From: Psychromonas sp. 14N.309.X.WAT.B.A12
GTDB lineage: Bacteria > Pseudomonadota > Gammaproteobacteria > Enterobacterales > Psychromonadaceae
NCBI RefSeq assembly: GCF_030397575.1
Contig: NZ_JAPNXS010000004.1
Span: forward strand, 124,001-188,000
Reading direction: 5' to 3'
Length of the DNA stretch: 64,000 nt
Positions 16,381-25,065 of the stretch are shown here, one piece after another. A program made the translations under genes and the position numbers. The notes beneath the pieces are model-generated. The model did not search any database, was not told the DNA's origin, and was given only the letters and a program-made list of their open reading frames with translations. Each line of letters starts with the position of its first letter. The first letter of the stretch is position 1.

Positions 16381-17913
16381 ATGGCAAATTTTCCCCTACT
16401 CAAACTATGGAATGTGAGTAAAATTTTTCCAGGTGTCATTGCAAATGACAATGTCAATATGAGCCTCAATAAGGGCGAAATATTAGCATTATTAGGTGAA
16501 AATGGCGCAGGTAAGTCCACGTTAGTGAAAATGATTTATGGGGTCAATCAACCCGACACTGGTGCTATTTTTTGGAATAATCGAGAAGTCGATATTCACT
16601 CTCCAAACCAAGCTCGTGCCATGGGAATTGGCATGGTATTTCAGCATTTTTCTGTGTTTGAAACTTTAACTGTTCAAGAAAATATAGAGTTGGGTTTAGA
16701 TAAAGAGTTTGTGCAACAACTAGATGATCTGCGCCAAGAGATTATTGATATTAGTAAAAAGTATGACCTACATGTTGACCCTGACCGCTATGTGCACAGT
16801 CTGAGTATTGGGGAGCGTCAACGCGTTGAGATTTTGCGTTGTTTGATTCAAAACGTAAAGCTACTTATTTTAGATGAACCTACTTCAGTATTAACACCTC
16901 ATGAAGTCTCTGGTTTATTTAGAGTATTAAAAAAACTCGCCAGTGAAGGTGGCAGTGTTTTATTTATTAGTCATAAATTAAAAGAGGTCACTGAATTATG
17001 CGATCGAGCCGTTATTTTGCGCGGCGGTGTAGTGACAGGTGAATGTATTCCAGCACAAGAAACACCTGAATCGATTGCAAGAATAATGGTAGGGAGTGAG
17101 GCAATACTTTCTGAAAACTATCCAAAAACACTCACAGAAGACTCTATATTTACTGCACAGCAATTAACATTAGCACCAACTAACCCCTTTGGATGTGGTT
17201 TAACTGATGTCTCTTTAACACTTAGAAAAGGTGAAATATTAGGTGTTGCAGGTGTTGCTGGTAATGGACAAGAGGACTTATTAGAAGCATTAAGTGGTGA
17301 AGATACACGTGCAGATAAAGCCAGTATCACTTTTGCAGGGCAACAGATTGGTAACTTAAATGCTGGAGCAAGAAGGGCATTAGGTATGGCGTATGTCCCA
17401 GCGGATCGTCTCGGTCAAGGTGCTGTACCTGAAATGAGTTTAACCGATAATACATTATTAACAAATACAGCTTCGATCATTGAGCGAGGTTTTATTATGG
17501 GTAATAAGTTAAAAGCCTTGGCCAAGAAGATTATTATTGATAATAACGTCAAATGTCACAACCAAAACTCACAAGCCAAAAGTTTATCTGGCGGTAATTT
17601 ACAAAAATTTATTATTGGGCGAGAAGTCCAACAATCTCCAACAGTATTGATTTGTGCTCATCCTACCTGGGGGGTTGATATTGGTGCTGCCAGTGCTATA
17701 CACCGTCAATTAATTGCATTACGCGATCAAGGAGCGGCTATTTTAATTATCTCGGAAGATATTGATGAATTGTTTGTGGTCTGCGATAGATTAACCGCTT
17801 TGTATGAAGGCCGCTTGTCACCGATTGTTGAAACGCAACATACGAATATCGAAGAGATAGGTAAATGGATCGCTGGTGGCTTCATTGAACACAAGGAGCC
17901 GAACCATGCTTAA
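16381..17913 (+). CDS. BMP-type ABC transporter ATP-binding protein (two ABC domains)
   Basis: A 510-residue protein of the duplicated-ABC type (RbsA/YufO/NupO-like). The first domain has Walker A GENGAGKST (39-47), signature LSIGERQRVEILR and Walker B LLILDEPTS. The second domain has a degenerate Walker A (GVAGNGQED) and Walker B (LICAHPTWGVD) but an intact LSGGNLQK signature. The degeneracy is normal for this family, so only one site should hydrolyse ATP. It energises the two permeases encoded next; its stop overlaps the first permease start by 8 bases. Confidence 0.92.
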   Translation: MANFPLLKLWNVSKIFPGVIANDNVNMSLNKGEILALLGENGAGKSTLVKMIYGVNQPDTGAIFWNNREVDIHSPNQARAMGIGMVFQHFSVFETLTVQENIELGLDKEFVQQLDDLRQEIIDISKKYDLHVDPDRYVHSLSIGERQRVEILRCLIQNVKLLILDEPTSVLTPHEVSGLFRVLKKLASEGGSVLFISHKLKEVTELCDRAVILRGGVVTGECIPAQETPESIARIMVGSEAILSENYPKTLTEDSIFTAQQLTLAPTNPFGCGLTDVSLTLRKGEILGVAGVAGNGQEDLLEALSGEDTRADKASITFAGQQIGNLNAGARRALGMAYVPADRLGQGAVPEMSLTDNTLLTNTASIIERGFIMGNKLKALAKKIIIDNNVKCHNQNSQAKSLSGGNLQKFIIGREVQQSPTVLICAHPTWGVDIGAASAIHRQLIALRDQGAAILIISEDIDELFVVCDRLTALYEGRLSPIVETQHTNIEEIGKWIAGGFIEHKEPNHA

Positions 17914-19036
17914 TGTTCAACCTCGTATAGAAAGTGCGAAATTAATGGCTTGGTTATCGCCTTTTATTGCGATCTGCTTAACCATGTTAGCGTCTAGTTT
18001 GATGTTTATCTTATTAGATGTGAGTCCACTAAGAGCCTTTGAAGTGTTTGTGATCATGCCGCTTAGCGATAGTTATAATATCGGTGAATTAATGGTAAAA
18101 GCTGCACCCTTGATGTTGTGTGCGACCGGATTAGCTATCTGTTTTCGCGCTAATGTTTGGAATATTGGGGCGGAAGGTCAATTATTAATTGGCGCAGTGG
18201 TCAGCAGTTATTTTGCAATACAAGCAGGTGAAAATGCAGGCGTTGGAATGATGATCTTGATCTTGACTTCAGGGGTGATTGCCGGTGCTTTTTGGGCTGC
18301 TATCCCTACAGCATTAGACCGTTTTTTCAAAACCAATATTATTCTTTCCACCATTATGCTTAATTACATTGGCTTATATACTTTGTTATGGGCAGTGCAT
18401 GGACCCTTAGCAGATCCACAAGGTTTTGGTTTTCCTGAATCGGCTATGTTTGCTGATGCGATCCTGTTGCCATTAATTCAAGAAGATGGGCGAGCTTCCA
18501 TTAGTATTGTCATTGCTATTATTGTTGCACTTATTACTGGCCTTGCTTTGTTTAAAACATTGCCAGGCTTTATTGTGCGCGTTTATGGAGAAGATAAAGC
18601 AGCAGCGCGTTACGCTGGTTTTAGTAGTAATAAAGTCGTATGGGGCGTGATGTTATTTGCTGGAGCATTAGCAGGTTTTGCTGGTGCGGCAGAGGTTACA
18701 GGGCCCATTGGCCAGTTAATCCCATCGGTGTCACCTGGTTACGGTTATGCAGCAATTATTGTGGCTTATCTTGGTCGATTAAATCCTTTCGGTATTATTA
18801 TTTCTGCGTTATTTATGGGCTGTTTGTATATGGGCAGCGACTTAGCACAGATAGAGTTAGGTCTACCGACGGCTATCACTGGTTTATTTCAAGGTATTTT
18901 ATTGTTCTTTATGCTCGCATGTGATTTTTTAATTAATTATAAAATATCATTTTCGTCTAAAAAAATACCTGAAAAACCAGTACTAGCATCATCCGCTGAC
19001 AGTGAATTAGTCTCTAGCAGCGAAAGCAATAAATAG
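17906..19036 (+). CDS. BMP-type ABC transporter permease 1
   Basis: A 376-residue inner-membrane permease of the BPD_transp_2 family with about 8-10 hydrophobic helices. It has the conserved ICFRANVWNIGAEGQLLIGA loop and the EAA-like YGEDKAAARYAGFSSNKVVWGVMLFAGALAG region. Start is ATG 17906, with AAGGAG 7 bases upstream, overlapping the ATPase stop. The C-terminal tail after about residue 350 is polar and serine-rich. Together with the second permease it forms the channel of the transporter. Confidence 0.92.
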   Translation: MLNVQPRIESAKLMAWLSPFIAICLTMLASSLMFILLDVSPLRAFEVFVIMPLSDSYNIGELMVKAAPLMLCATGLAICFRANVWNIGAEGQLLIGAVVSSYFAIQAGENAGVGMMILILTSGVIAGAFWAAIPTALDRFFKTNIILSTIMLNYIGLYTLLWAVHGPLADPQGFGFPESAMFADAILLPLIQEDGRASISIVIAIIVALITGLALFKTLPGFIVRVYGEDKAAARYAGFSSNKVVWGVMLFAGALAGFAGAAEVTGPIGQLIPSVSPGYGYAAIIVAYLGRLNPFGIIISALFMGCLYMGSDLAQIELGLPTAITGLFQGILLFFMLACDFLINYKISFSSKKIPEKPVLASSADSELVSSSESNK

Positions 19037-19049
19037 GAAGGAACGGAAC

Positions 19050-19979
19050 ATGGATATGGAACTCATTCAACAAATATTAATTGCTGCACTGAAAACAGGA
19101 ACGCCTTTATTACTTATCGCATTAGGTGAACTGGTAACCGAAAAATCAGGTGTCCTTAATCTAGGACAAGAAGGGATGGTACTGATGGGCGCAATGGCAG
19201 GTTTTGCTGGCGCGTATTATACAGGTAATTTGTTTTTAGGTATGTCTTTAGCAATGGTTGCTGGCATTACCATGGCGTTATTGTTTGGTGCGCTAGCGTT
19301 AAGCCTTAATACTAGTCAAGTGGCGACCGGTTTAGCATTAACTATTTTTAGTATTGGATTAAGTTCATTTTTAGGCGGTAGTTTAGTAGGCTCTACTATC
19401 CCGGGCTTTAAGTCGATTGCTATCCCATTTTTAAGTGATATTCCTTTCATTGGCAACTTACTATTTAATCAGGATATTTTAATCTACTTCAGTTTTGCTA
19501 TTGCCGGTGCTACTTGGTGGGTATTACACAAAACGCGTGTAGGATTAACAGTAAGAGCCGTAGGAGAAAATCCACATTCAGCTAATGCATTGGGCATTAA
19601 GGTAATTAAAATCAGATATCTAGCAACTTTATTTGGTGGTGCAATGGCTGGTTTGGCTGGTGCTTATTTATCTTTGTCTTACACGCCTATGTGGATGGAA
19701 AATATGAGTGCAGGGCGAGGCTGGATTGCACTTGCATTAGTTGTGTTTGCTTCATGGCGAGTAGGGTATTTGATGCTAGGTGCCTATTTATTTGGCATTG
19801 CGTCTATCTTACATTTAGTGATGCAAGGTTTTGGATTTGATATTTCACCTAACCTGTTAGCTATGATGCCTTATTTAGCTACCTTGATTGTGATGGTATT
19901 AATCAGTTCTGATTCTCTGAAACAGAAACTATCAACACCAATGAGCTTATCAAAGCCCTTTGATCCTAAGCTACATTAA
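19050..19979 (+). CDS. BMP-type ABC transporter permease 2
   Basis: A 309-residue BPD_transp_2-family permease with about 8 hydrophobic helices. ALGELVTEKSGVLNLGQEGMV is the diagnostic loop of the second permease in nucleoside-type transporters, and VRAVGENPHSANALGIKVIKIR is the coupling segment. It begins 13 bp after the first permease with GGAAGGAACGGA upstream, and it is the last gene before a strong terminator. Confidence 0.92.
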   Translation: MDMELIQQILIAALKTGTPLLLIALGELVTEKSGVLNLGQEGMVLMGAMAGFAGAYYTGNLFLGMSLAMVAGITMALLFGALALSLNTSQVATGLALTIFSIGLSSFLGGSLVGSTIPGFKSIAIPFLSDIPFIGNLLFNQDILIYFSFAIAGATWWVLHKTRVGLTVRAVGENPHSANALGIKVIKIRYLATLFGGAMAGLAGAYLSLSYTPMWMENMSAGRGWIALALVVFASWRVGYLMLGAYLFGIASILHLVMQGFGFDISPNLLAMMPYLATLIVMVLISSDSLKQKLSTPMSLSKPFDPKLH

Positions 19980-20002
19980 ATGTTATTTTGATATAAACAA
20001 TC

Positions 20003-20034
20003 AAGCCACTGTTTAGTTTAGCAGTGGCTTTTTA
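20003..20034 (+). terminator. Rho-independent terminator after the BMP operon
   Basis: Stem AAGCCACTG (20003-20011) / CAGTGGCTT (20022-20030) with a 10-base loop, followed by TTTATT. It closes the plus-strand transporter operon. Confidence 0.85.
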
Positions 20035-20054
20035 TTGGTTATTTTTATTTATTA

Positions 20055-21179
20055 TTATGGCTCATAGGTAAATTCGTTAACTGCTAAGGTATCACCTTGT
20101 GCATTTTGTAACTTCACTGCCCACTGTCCTTTCATACTTGGCCCAATAAACTTAGTTGAATGACTTCTCCATCGATCTGCACCAATGGTAATAGGCACAG
20201 TGGCAACGTCCTTCCCATTTAAGTTCCAAACATAATAGAGCACAGTATCTTTTAGGTTGTAGACTTCTGAAAAAGCATAAACAGTCAATGTACCATTTTC
20301 AACTTCGATATCATTTATCGTGCCAAGGGGCTCATGATCTTCTACCATTGGGGTGATTTGGAAACGATTAATATTGTCAGATAAGCGTTGCACAGAACCT
20401 TGTATTAATAGGGTAGAAGGTGGCAGGGTGATATGTTCGGCAAATAGATGTTGCTCGTTGATACTTGTTTCATTATTGGTTGCAATAGGTTGATTACGTT
20501 CGATCTCTGACACTTGTGTTTCTTCTACAGTGCCAAAATCTGAATTCGTGCTTCCTGATACACTAAGGTCTGAAACATGAGTGCCTACATCTGTAAAGTT
20601 AGTGTCATCTATCGTTTCTTGTGTAGATGAGTCCAATGCTTGGTTTGTAAGGGCTAGATTATTGACCTCATTGACTGAGTTAGTTTCTAGATCCGCTTCT
20701 CCATCATTTCCTAAATAGTCTTTTAAGTCTGTATTTGTCGATTCTTCTGCTTTTAAATCAGTGACAAGATAAGCATTACTATCAGTGAAGGTTGTTGTTT
20801 CTGTATTAAGGGAATTTACCTCATTTATATCAACAACTAAGTTATTATTATCACTCTGCTGGTTGACTTGAGGCTCCACGGTCAAGGCTACAATCTCATT
20901 TGTAGCTTGGTTTTGTTCGATAGTTGAGGTATCGATAACAGGGTTAGCTTGGCTTGTTGTAGTTGTATTATTGGTTAATTGATCAGTGTTAACTAATGGT
21001 GTTGTGCTTTGTTCAGTAAAATATTGTTGAGCAAGCATCATTATTACAGCAATAATAAGCGCAACTATTAATAAGCAAGTGATGATCCTCCCCCAATGTA
21101 AACTGTGTTCAACTGGCGCAACAACATTTTGGTGCGGTCTAAAGTTAACTCGGACGGTGAAGTCTTCCGGCTCTTTCAT
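20055..21179 (-). CDS. DUF2914 domain membrane-anchored protein
   Basis: About 374 residues: a short cytoplasmic N-terminus, one transmembrane helix (about residues 27-50), a long Asn/Thr/Ser/acidic linker (about 60-250) of low complexity, and a C-terminal DUF2914 domain (about 270-374). The DUF2914 marks are VYAFSEVYNLKDTVLYYVWNLNGK and WRSHSTKFIGPSMKGQW. Function is unknown; the architecture suggests an inner-membrane anchor reaching across the periplasm. I prefer ATG 21179, with GAGAG upstream; a GTG at 21191 adds four residues. It is transcribed separately from the methyltransferase gene upstream, with a 165-bp gap. Confidence 0.7.
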   Translation of the reverse strand: MKEPEDFTVRVNFRPHQNVVAPVEHSLHWGRIITCLLIVALIIAVIMMLAQQYFTEQSTTPLVNTDQLTNNTTTTSQANPVIDTSTIEQNQATNEIVALTVEPQVNQQSDNNNLVVDINEVNSLNTETTTFTDSNAYLVTDLKAEESTNTDLKDYLGNDGEADLETNSVNEVNNLALTNQALDSSTQETIDDTNFTDVGTHVSDLSVSGSTNSDFGTVEETQVSEIERNQPIATNNETSINEQHLFAEHITLPPSTLLIQGSVQRLSDNINRFQITPMVEDHEPLGTINDIEVENGTLTVYAFSEVYNLKDTVLYYVWNLNGKDVATVPITIGADRWRSHSTKFIGPSMKGQWAVKLQNAQGDTLAVNEFTYEP

Positions 21180-21344
21180 CTTATCTCTCACTGCTATCTT
21201 GATCAGTTATATTTAAATTAATAAATGCGTTTATTATTGCTGAGTATTACATATTATTGTGATAATTATTTCATTTATTATGCCGATTTGACACATCACT
21301 GGCATTTAATTCATTTACACATAAGTAGTGTAAGGCAGATGCTA

Positions 21345-21959
21345 TTATTGTACTTTTTCAAAGTGTAATAATTGATTGTTGGCAGGCATTTTGTGATCTT
21401 CTATCAATTCAAGGCCAACTGAATCGGCGAGCAATAGGATATCTTCGATATCACGAATGCCGCTATTGCTATCCCTGTCTTTTAACCATAAATCAAACTC
21501 CGCATTACTGTCACTGGTAAATGCATCTTCATATTTAAATGGGCCATAAAAGCAAGCTTTCCCACCTAATGATAAGTTCTGTGATAATCCTTCAAATAAC
21601 TTCACTACTAATGCCCAACTAATAATGTGTAGTGTGTTGGCAGTATAAACCCCGTCGATCGGTAAATGATTTGTTGGTGTTGGCCAAGTTTCATTTAAGT
21701 CGAGTAAAATCGGTGGTTGTACGTTGGTTAGGGTACTTTCATCTAACCACATGTTGATGCCCTGATGATTACTCAGTAAATCACTGGTTTGCCATAACAG
21801 ATGCGGTAAGTGTTGCGCGAAGAATACGGCATGTTGACCTGTTCCAGATCCAATTTCTAAGATGTGCTTATTATCAGAAAAGACATTTTCTAATATCGCT
21901 AAAATTGGTATTTTGTTATTTTCAGAGGCTTGAGAGTATGGTTTGTTTGTCATAGTCAT
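21345..21959 (-). CDS. DUF938 family SAM-dependent methyltransferase-like protein
   Basis: A 204-residue protein with the SAM-binding motif I HILEIGSGTGQHAVFFAQ (about residues 34-51) and the DUF938 hallmarks KPYSQASENNK at the N-terminus and CFYGPFKYEDAFTSDSNAEFD in the middle. The fold is a class I methyltransferase; the substrate of this family is unknown. Its ATG overlaps the stop of the upstream acyltransferase gene by four bases (ATGA), so the two are probably made together. Confidence 0.8.
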   Translation of the reverse strand: MTMTNKPYSQASENNKIPILAILENVFSDNKHILEIGSGTGQHAVFFAQHLPHLLWQTSDLLSNHQGINMWLDESTLTNVQPPILLDLNETWPTPTNHLPIDGVYTANTLHIISWALVVKLFEGLSQNLSLGGKACFYGPFKYEDAFTSDSNAEFDLWLKDRDSNSGIRDIEDILLLADSVGLELIEDHKMPANNQLLHFEKVQ

Positions 21960-23140
21960 TCATCTAATTGTTTGAAGGGTAATAATTCACGACATTGCGC
22001 TTGGTACGTTAGCATATGAGTTCTCTCTTGTTGACAAAAATCTTTGATTGCCTGTTTAAAACTAGGATGCATAATCCAATGATATGAATAGGTTAGTACG
22101 GGCTCAAAGCCTCTTTGGATCTTATGTTCCCCTTGTGTACCTGGATTAAATCGACTGAGGTTATGTTCAATACAAAACTCAATCCCTTGGTAATAGCAAA
22201 GCTCAAAGTGTAAGTTATTGTAGTATTGAGTTGCTCCCCAATATCGCCCGTATAACTGCGAATCATCATGAAAGAAGAGGGCACAAGCTACATCTTTTTC
22301 TTGATCACTTGCGATGATTAATAATATGTTATCTGGCATAGATGAGATAATTTGAGTAAAAAATTGCTTGTTTAAATGTGGTTGATGACCACGCTTTAAA
22401 TAGGTTATTTGGTAGGTTAAATAGAAAAACTCAATCTCTTGTTCAGTAATTTCATGGCCATTTAAACGGCGAACACTTAATCCTTGTTTAGCAATGGATA
22501 ACCTTTCTTTCCTTGTTGCTCTGCGTTTACGTGAGGTGAAGGTATTCATAAAGTCATCAATACTGTTGTAATCACGATTAAACCAATGAAATTGAACGGT
22601 GTTTCGTTGGTAAACATCTTCAGGCAAGGACGTTTGTATTTGTTCATTAAATAAGATGTGCCAGCTGTTAATATTGTGTTGTTCACAATGCTCAATCAAG
22701 GTCGAGAATAAATCGCTTACCTGTAAACTAGAGGATAATATTTTGTTACTTTCTACTGGTGTGAAAGGGATCGCTGCCACTAATTTAGGGTAATAATTTA
22801 AATTGTATCGTTCAAACGCATCAGCCCAATCCCAATCAAATACATATTCGCCCCAAGAGTGATTTTTCAAATACATCGGCATAATCGCAATACATTGTGC
22901 TTGTGATCTTGCAACTAGGTGATGTGCTTGCCAGCCTTTGTTGATACTAACGGATTGACTCGTTTCAAGTGCATTAAAAAAGTGATATTCGGCAAAAGGG
23001 TTATTCGAAGAGTTTAAATGTCGCCAGTCTTGCACATTGATTTTACTGAGAGCATCATTGAATTGAATAGTTATTGGTGAAGTCAATAGCGCATCCTTTA
23101 TGGTGAGCGTAGAACAATAAACAATATGACTTTTTAACAC
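21956..23140 (-). CDS. COG3146/DUF482 GNAT-fold acyltransferase-like protein
   Basis: A 394-residue protein of the FemAB/GNAT-like COG3146 family. Family marks are NPFAEYHFFNALE, SWGEYVFDWDWADAFERYNLNYYPKLVAAIPFTPV, RKRRATRKER and FELCYYQGIEFCIEH with FNPGTQGEHKIQRGFEP. Function is not established; homologues are sometimes labelled peptidoglycan biosynthesis proteins. The start taken is GTG at 23140; the recognisable domain begins about residue 22 and no better start is evident. It is coupled to the DUF938 gene downstream. Confidence 0.8.
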   Translation of the reverse strand: MLKSHIVYCSTLTIKDALLTSPITIQFNDALSKINVQDWRHLNSSNNPFAEYHFFNALETSQSVSINKGWQAHHLVARSQAQCIAIMPMYLKNHSWGEYVFDWDWADAFERYNLNYYPKLVAAIPFTPVESNKILSSSLQVSDLFSTLIEHCEQHNINSWHILFNEQIQTSLPEDVYQRNTVQFHWFNRDYNSIDDFMNTFTSRKRRATRKERLSIAKQGLSVRRLNGHEITEQEIEFFYLTYQITYLKRGHQPHLNKQFFTQIISSMPDNILLIIASDQEKDVACALFFHDDSQLYGRYWGATQYYNNLHFELCYYQGIEFCIEHNLSRFNPGTQGEHKIQRGFEPVLTYSYHWIMHPSFKQAIKDFCQQERTHMLTYQAQCRELLPFKQLDE

Positions 23141-23207
23141 ACAATGTTGTAGTTTGATAGTTTAAGGTGTTAGGGGAGGTTAAAAATAGAAATGACATGA
23201 TGCTAAA

Positions 23208-23254
23208 TGAAAAAGCGATCATCTATTCAGGGTTATCTGAATCAATGATCGCTT
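23208..23254 (-). terminator. ptsG terminator
   Basis: Imperfect 18-base arms AAGCGATCATCTATTCAG (23213-23230) and CTGAATCAATGATCGCTT (23237-23254), ending in a T-run on the minus strand (A-run 23210-23214 on the plus strand). Confidence 0.75.
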
Positions 23255-23263
23255 AGGTAGGTG

Positions 23264-23291
23264 ACTTGCTATGATATTGAACATAGCAAGT
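23264..23291 (-). repeat. Second hairpin in the ptsG 3' region
   Basis: Perfect 10-bp arms ACTTGCTATG (23264-23273) and CATAGCAAGT (23282-23291) with an 8-base loop. It lies between the ptsG stop and the terminator, without its own T-run. It probably stabilises the 3' end of the message. Confidence 0.55.
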
Positions 23292-23308
23292 GAGTTTAGT
23301 GGATTGGA

Positions 23309-24715
23309 TTATTTACCTAAGTAAGCTTCCATATCCGTTTTCAAGTTATCAGAGCGAGTACCAAAGATAGCTTGTACCCCATTACCTGACACAACAACAC
23401 CCGCTGCACCTAGTTTTTTAAGGCCTGCTTGGTCAACGAGCTTGATATCTTCAACGCTGATACGTAAGCGTGTAATACATGCATCTAGGTTTGAAATATT
23501 CTCTTTACCACCGAATGCTGTAACTAAAGCAGATGACATCTCTTCGTTGTTTAATACCGCAGATACTTCTTGCTCTTCGTCTTCACGACCAGGTGTTTTA
23601 AGGTTTAGCGCTTTGATTACAATTCTAAATAATGTGTAGTAAACCGCTGCGTATACTAGGCCAATAATCACAAAGTAAACGATTTTTTGAGCGTTTGCTG
23701 ACAGTACTAAGAAGTCAATTAAACCGTGTGAGAAAGAAGTACCGTGAACCATACCTAACATGTTTGTTACAACAAATGCAGAACCTGCTAATAGCGCATG
23801 GATTGCGTATAAAACGGGTGCAACGAACATGAACGAGAATTCGATTGGTTCAGTAATACCTGTTAAGAATGACGTTAGTGCAGCTGATAGCATGATACCC
23901 ATTACTTTTGCACGGTTTTCAGGCTTAGCTGAGTGTGCAATGGCAATTGCTGCAGCTGGTAGACCGAACATCTTGAACATGTAACCGCCTGCTAGTTGGC
24001 CGAAACCGTTACCTGCAGCACGACTTGCATCATCAGCAGATAAGTAACAAGTTAAAATACCGTTCAGTTGCTCACCGTTAGCATTAATACATGAACCTGC
24101 TTCAAAGAAGAAAGGTACATTCCAGATATGGTGTAACCCAAATGGAATTAGTGAACGTTCAATCACACCGTATAGACCGAATGCAACTGTTGGATTTTGG
24201 TTTGCAGCCCAATGTGAGAATGAAGCGATGCCAGCGCCAATTGGTGGCCAAACTACCGCTAATATTGCACCCATAATAATCGCTGCAAAACCAGTCATAA
24301 TCGGCACTGCACGTTTACCTGCGAAGAAACCAAGGTAATCAGGCAGTGAAATATTATAAAAACGATTAAACATGGCTGCTGCAATACCACCGGCAATAAT
24401 ACCACCTAGCACACCTGTGTTCGCGCCTGGCGCTAGTGTTTCAATAGTTTGCATCATGATGTAGTAACCTACTGCGGCTGCTAAAGCAGACACACCATCA
24501 TTTTTAGTAAAACCAAGTGCTACACCGATAGCAAACAATAATGCCATGTTACCAAATACTGCGCCGCCAGCTTGTTCCATTAGCTGTGATACAACATCAG
24601 GTAGTATGCTAAATTTAGCTGCACCCACACCTAATAAAATACCTGCAATAGGTAATACGGATACAGGAAGCATTAATGACTTCCCTACTTTTTGTAAATT
24701 GCCGAATAAGTTCAT
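23309..24715 (-). CDS. ptsG: PTS glucose-specific enzyme IICB (PtsG)
   Basis: A 468-residue glucose permease closely resembling E. coli PtsG throughout ([20 protein letters not shown] at the N-terminus, [19 protein letters not shown] in the IIC domain). The IIB domain at the C-terminus carries the phospho-accepting cysteine C413 in [10 protein letters not shown]. It imports and phosphorylates glucose using phosphate from EIIA-Glc. I start at ATG 24715, because GGAG lies 8 bases upstream and the protein then aligns with E. coli. An ATG 24 bases earlier (24739) lacks a ribosome binding site. It stands alone, with its own terminator. Confidence 0.95.
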   Translation of the reverse strand: MNLFGNLQKVGKSLMLPVSVLPIAGILLGVGAAKFSILPDVVSQLMEQAGGAVFGNMALLFAIGVALGFTKNDGVSALAAAVGYYIMMQTIETLAPGANTGVLGGIIAGGIAAAMFNRFYNISLPDYLGFFAGKRAVPIMTGFAAIIMGAILAVVWPPIGAGIASFSHWAANQNPTVAFGLYGVIERSLIPFGLHHIWNVPFFFEAGSCINANGEQLNGILTCYLSADDASRAAGNGFGQLAGGYMFKMFGLPAAAIAIAHSAKPENRAKVMGIMLSAALTSFLTGITEPIEFSFMFVAPVLYAIHALLAGSAFVVTNMLGMVHGTSFSHGLIDFLVLSANAQKIVYFVIIGLVYAAVYYTLFRIVIKALNLKTPGREDEEQEVSAVLNNEEMSSALVTAFGGKENISNLDACITRLRISVEDIKLVDQAGLKKLGAAGVVVSGNGVQAIFGTRSDNLKTDMEAYLGK

Positions 24716-25065
24716 GAGTGATTCTCCATTGTTGCTCATAATCGTCGTTGATTAAATTATTAAAAGCGATGCTTCTAAGTTGAGATGGAGTATATAGAGA
24801 TAAAGCAAAGGCGTTATTGAAGCCAAACACTAAAATCGATTAAGTTACATTTAATTACTTTATTATTTTACGATGATACATTCTGTTACAAAAGAAATAA
24901 TTGCTTGATTTTGAATGGGTAGGGAAAGGTTGATAGTTGGGTTAGGGTTGATGTTTTTGGCTGTATTTATGTGTTATCTGGATGAAAAAGTGCTAAAGAT
25001 TATCGATAATTAGCTGTTGAGTAATGACCTCACTCAACAGCTAACTTGATTAGTAGCAAAAAAGG
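24716..25065. other. Intergenic region between dbpA and ptsG
   Basis: About 350 bp that must contain the ptsG promoter. Next to dbpA lie a palindrome ATTATCGATAAT (24999-25010) and a 13-bp hairpin (25010-25022 / 25032-25044) without a T-run, probably the 3' end of dbpA mRNA. I could not identify a convincing CRP or Mlc operator by eye. Confidence 0.4.

Noticed and set aside
24716-25010. CRP or Mlc sites for ptsG
   Set aside because: TTATTTT- and AAATAA-like pieces exist but with wrong spacing; no convincing TGTGA-N6-TCACA.
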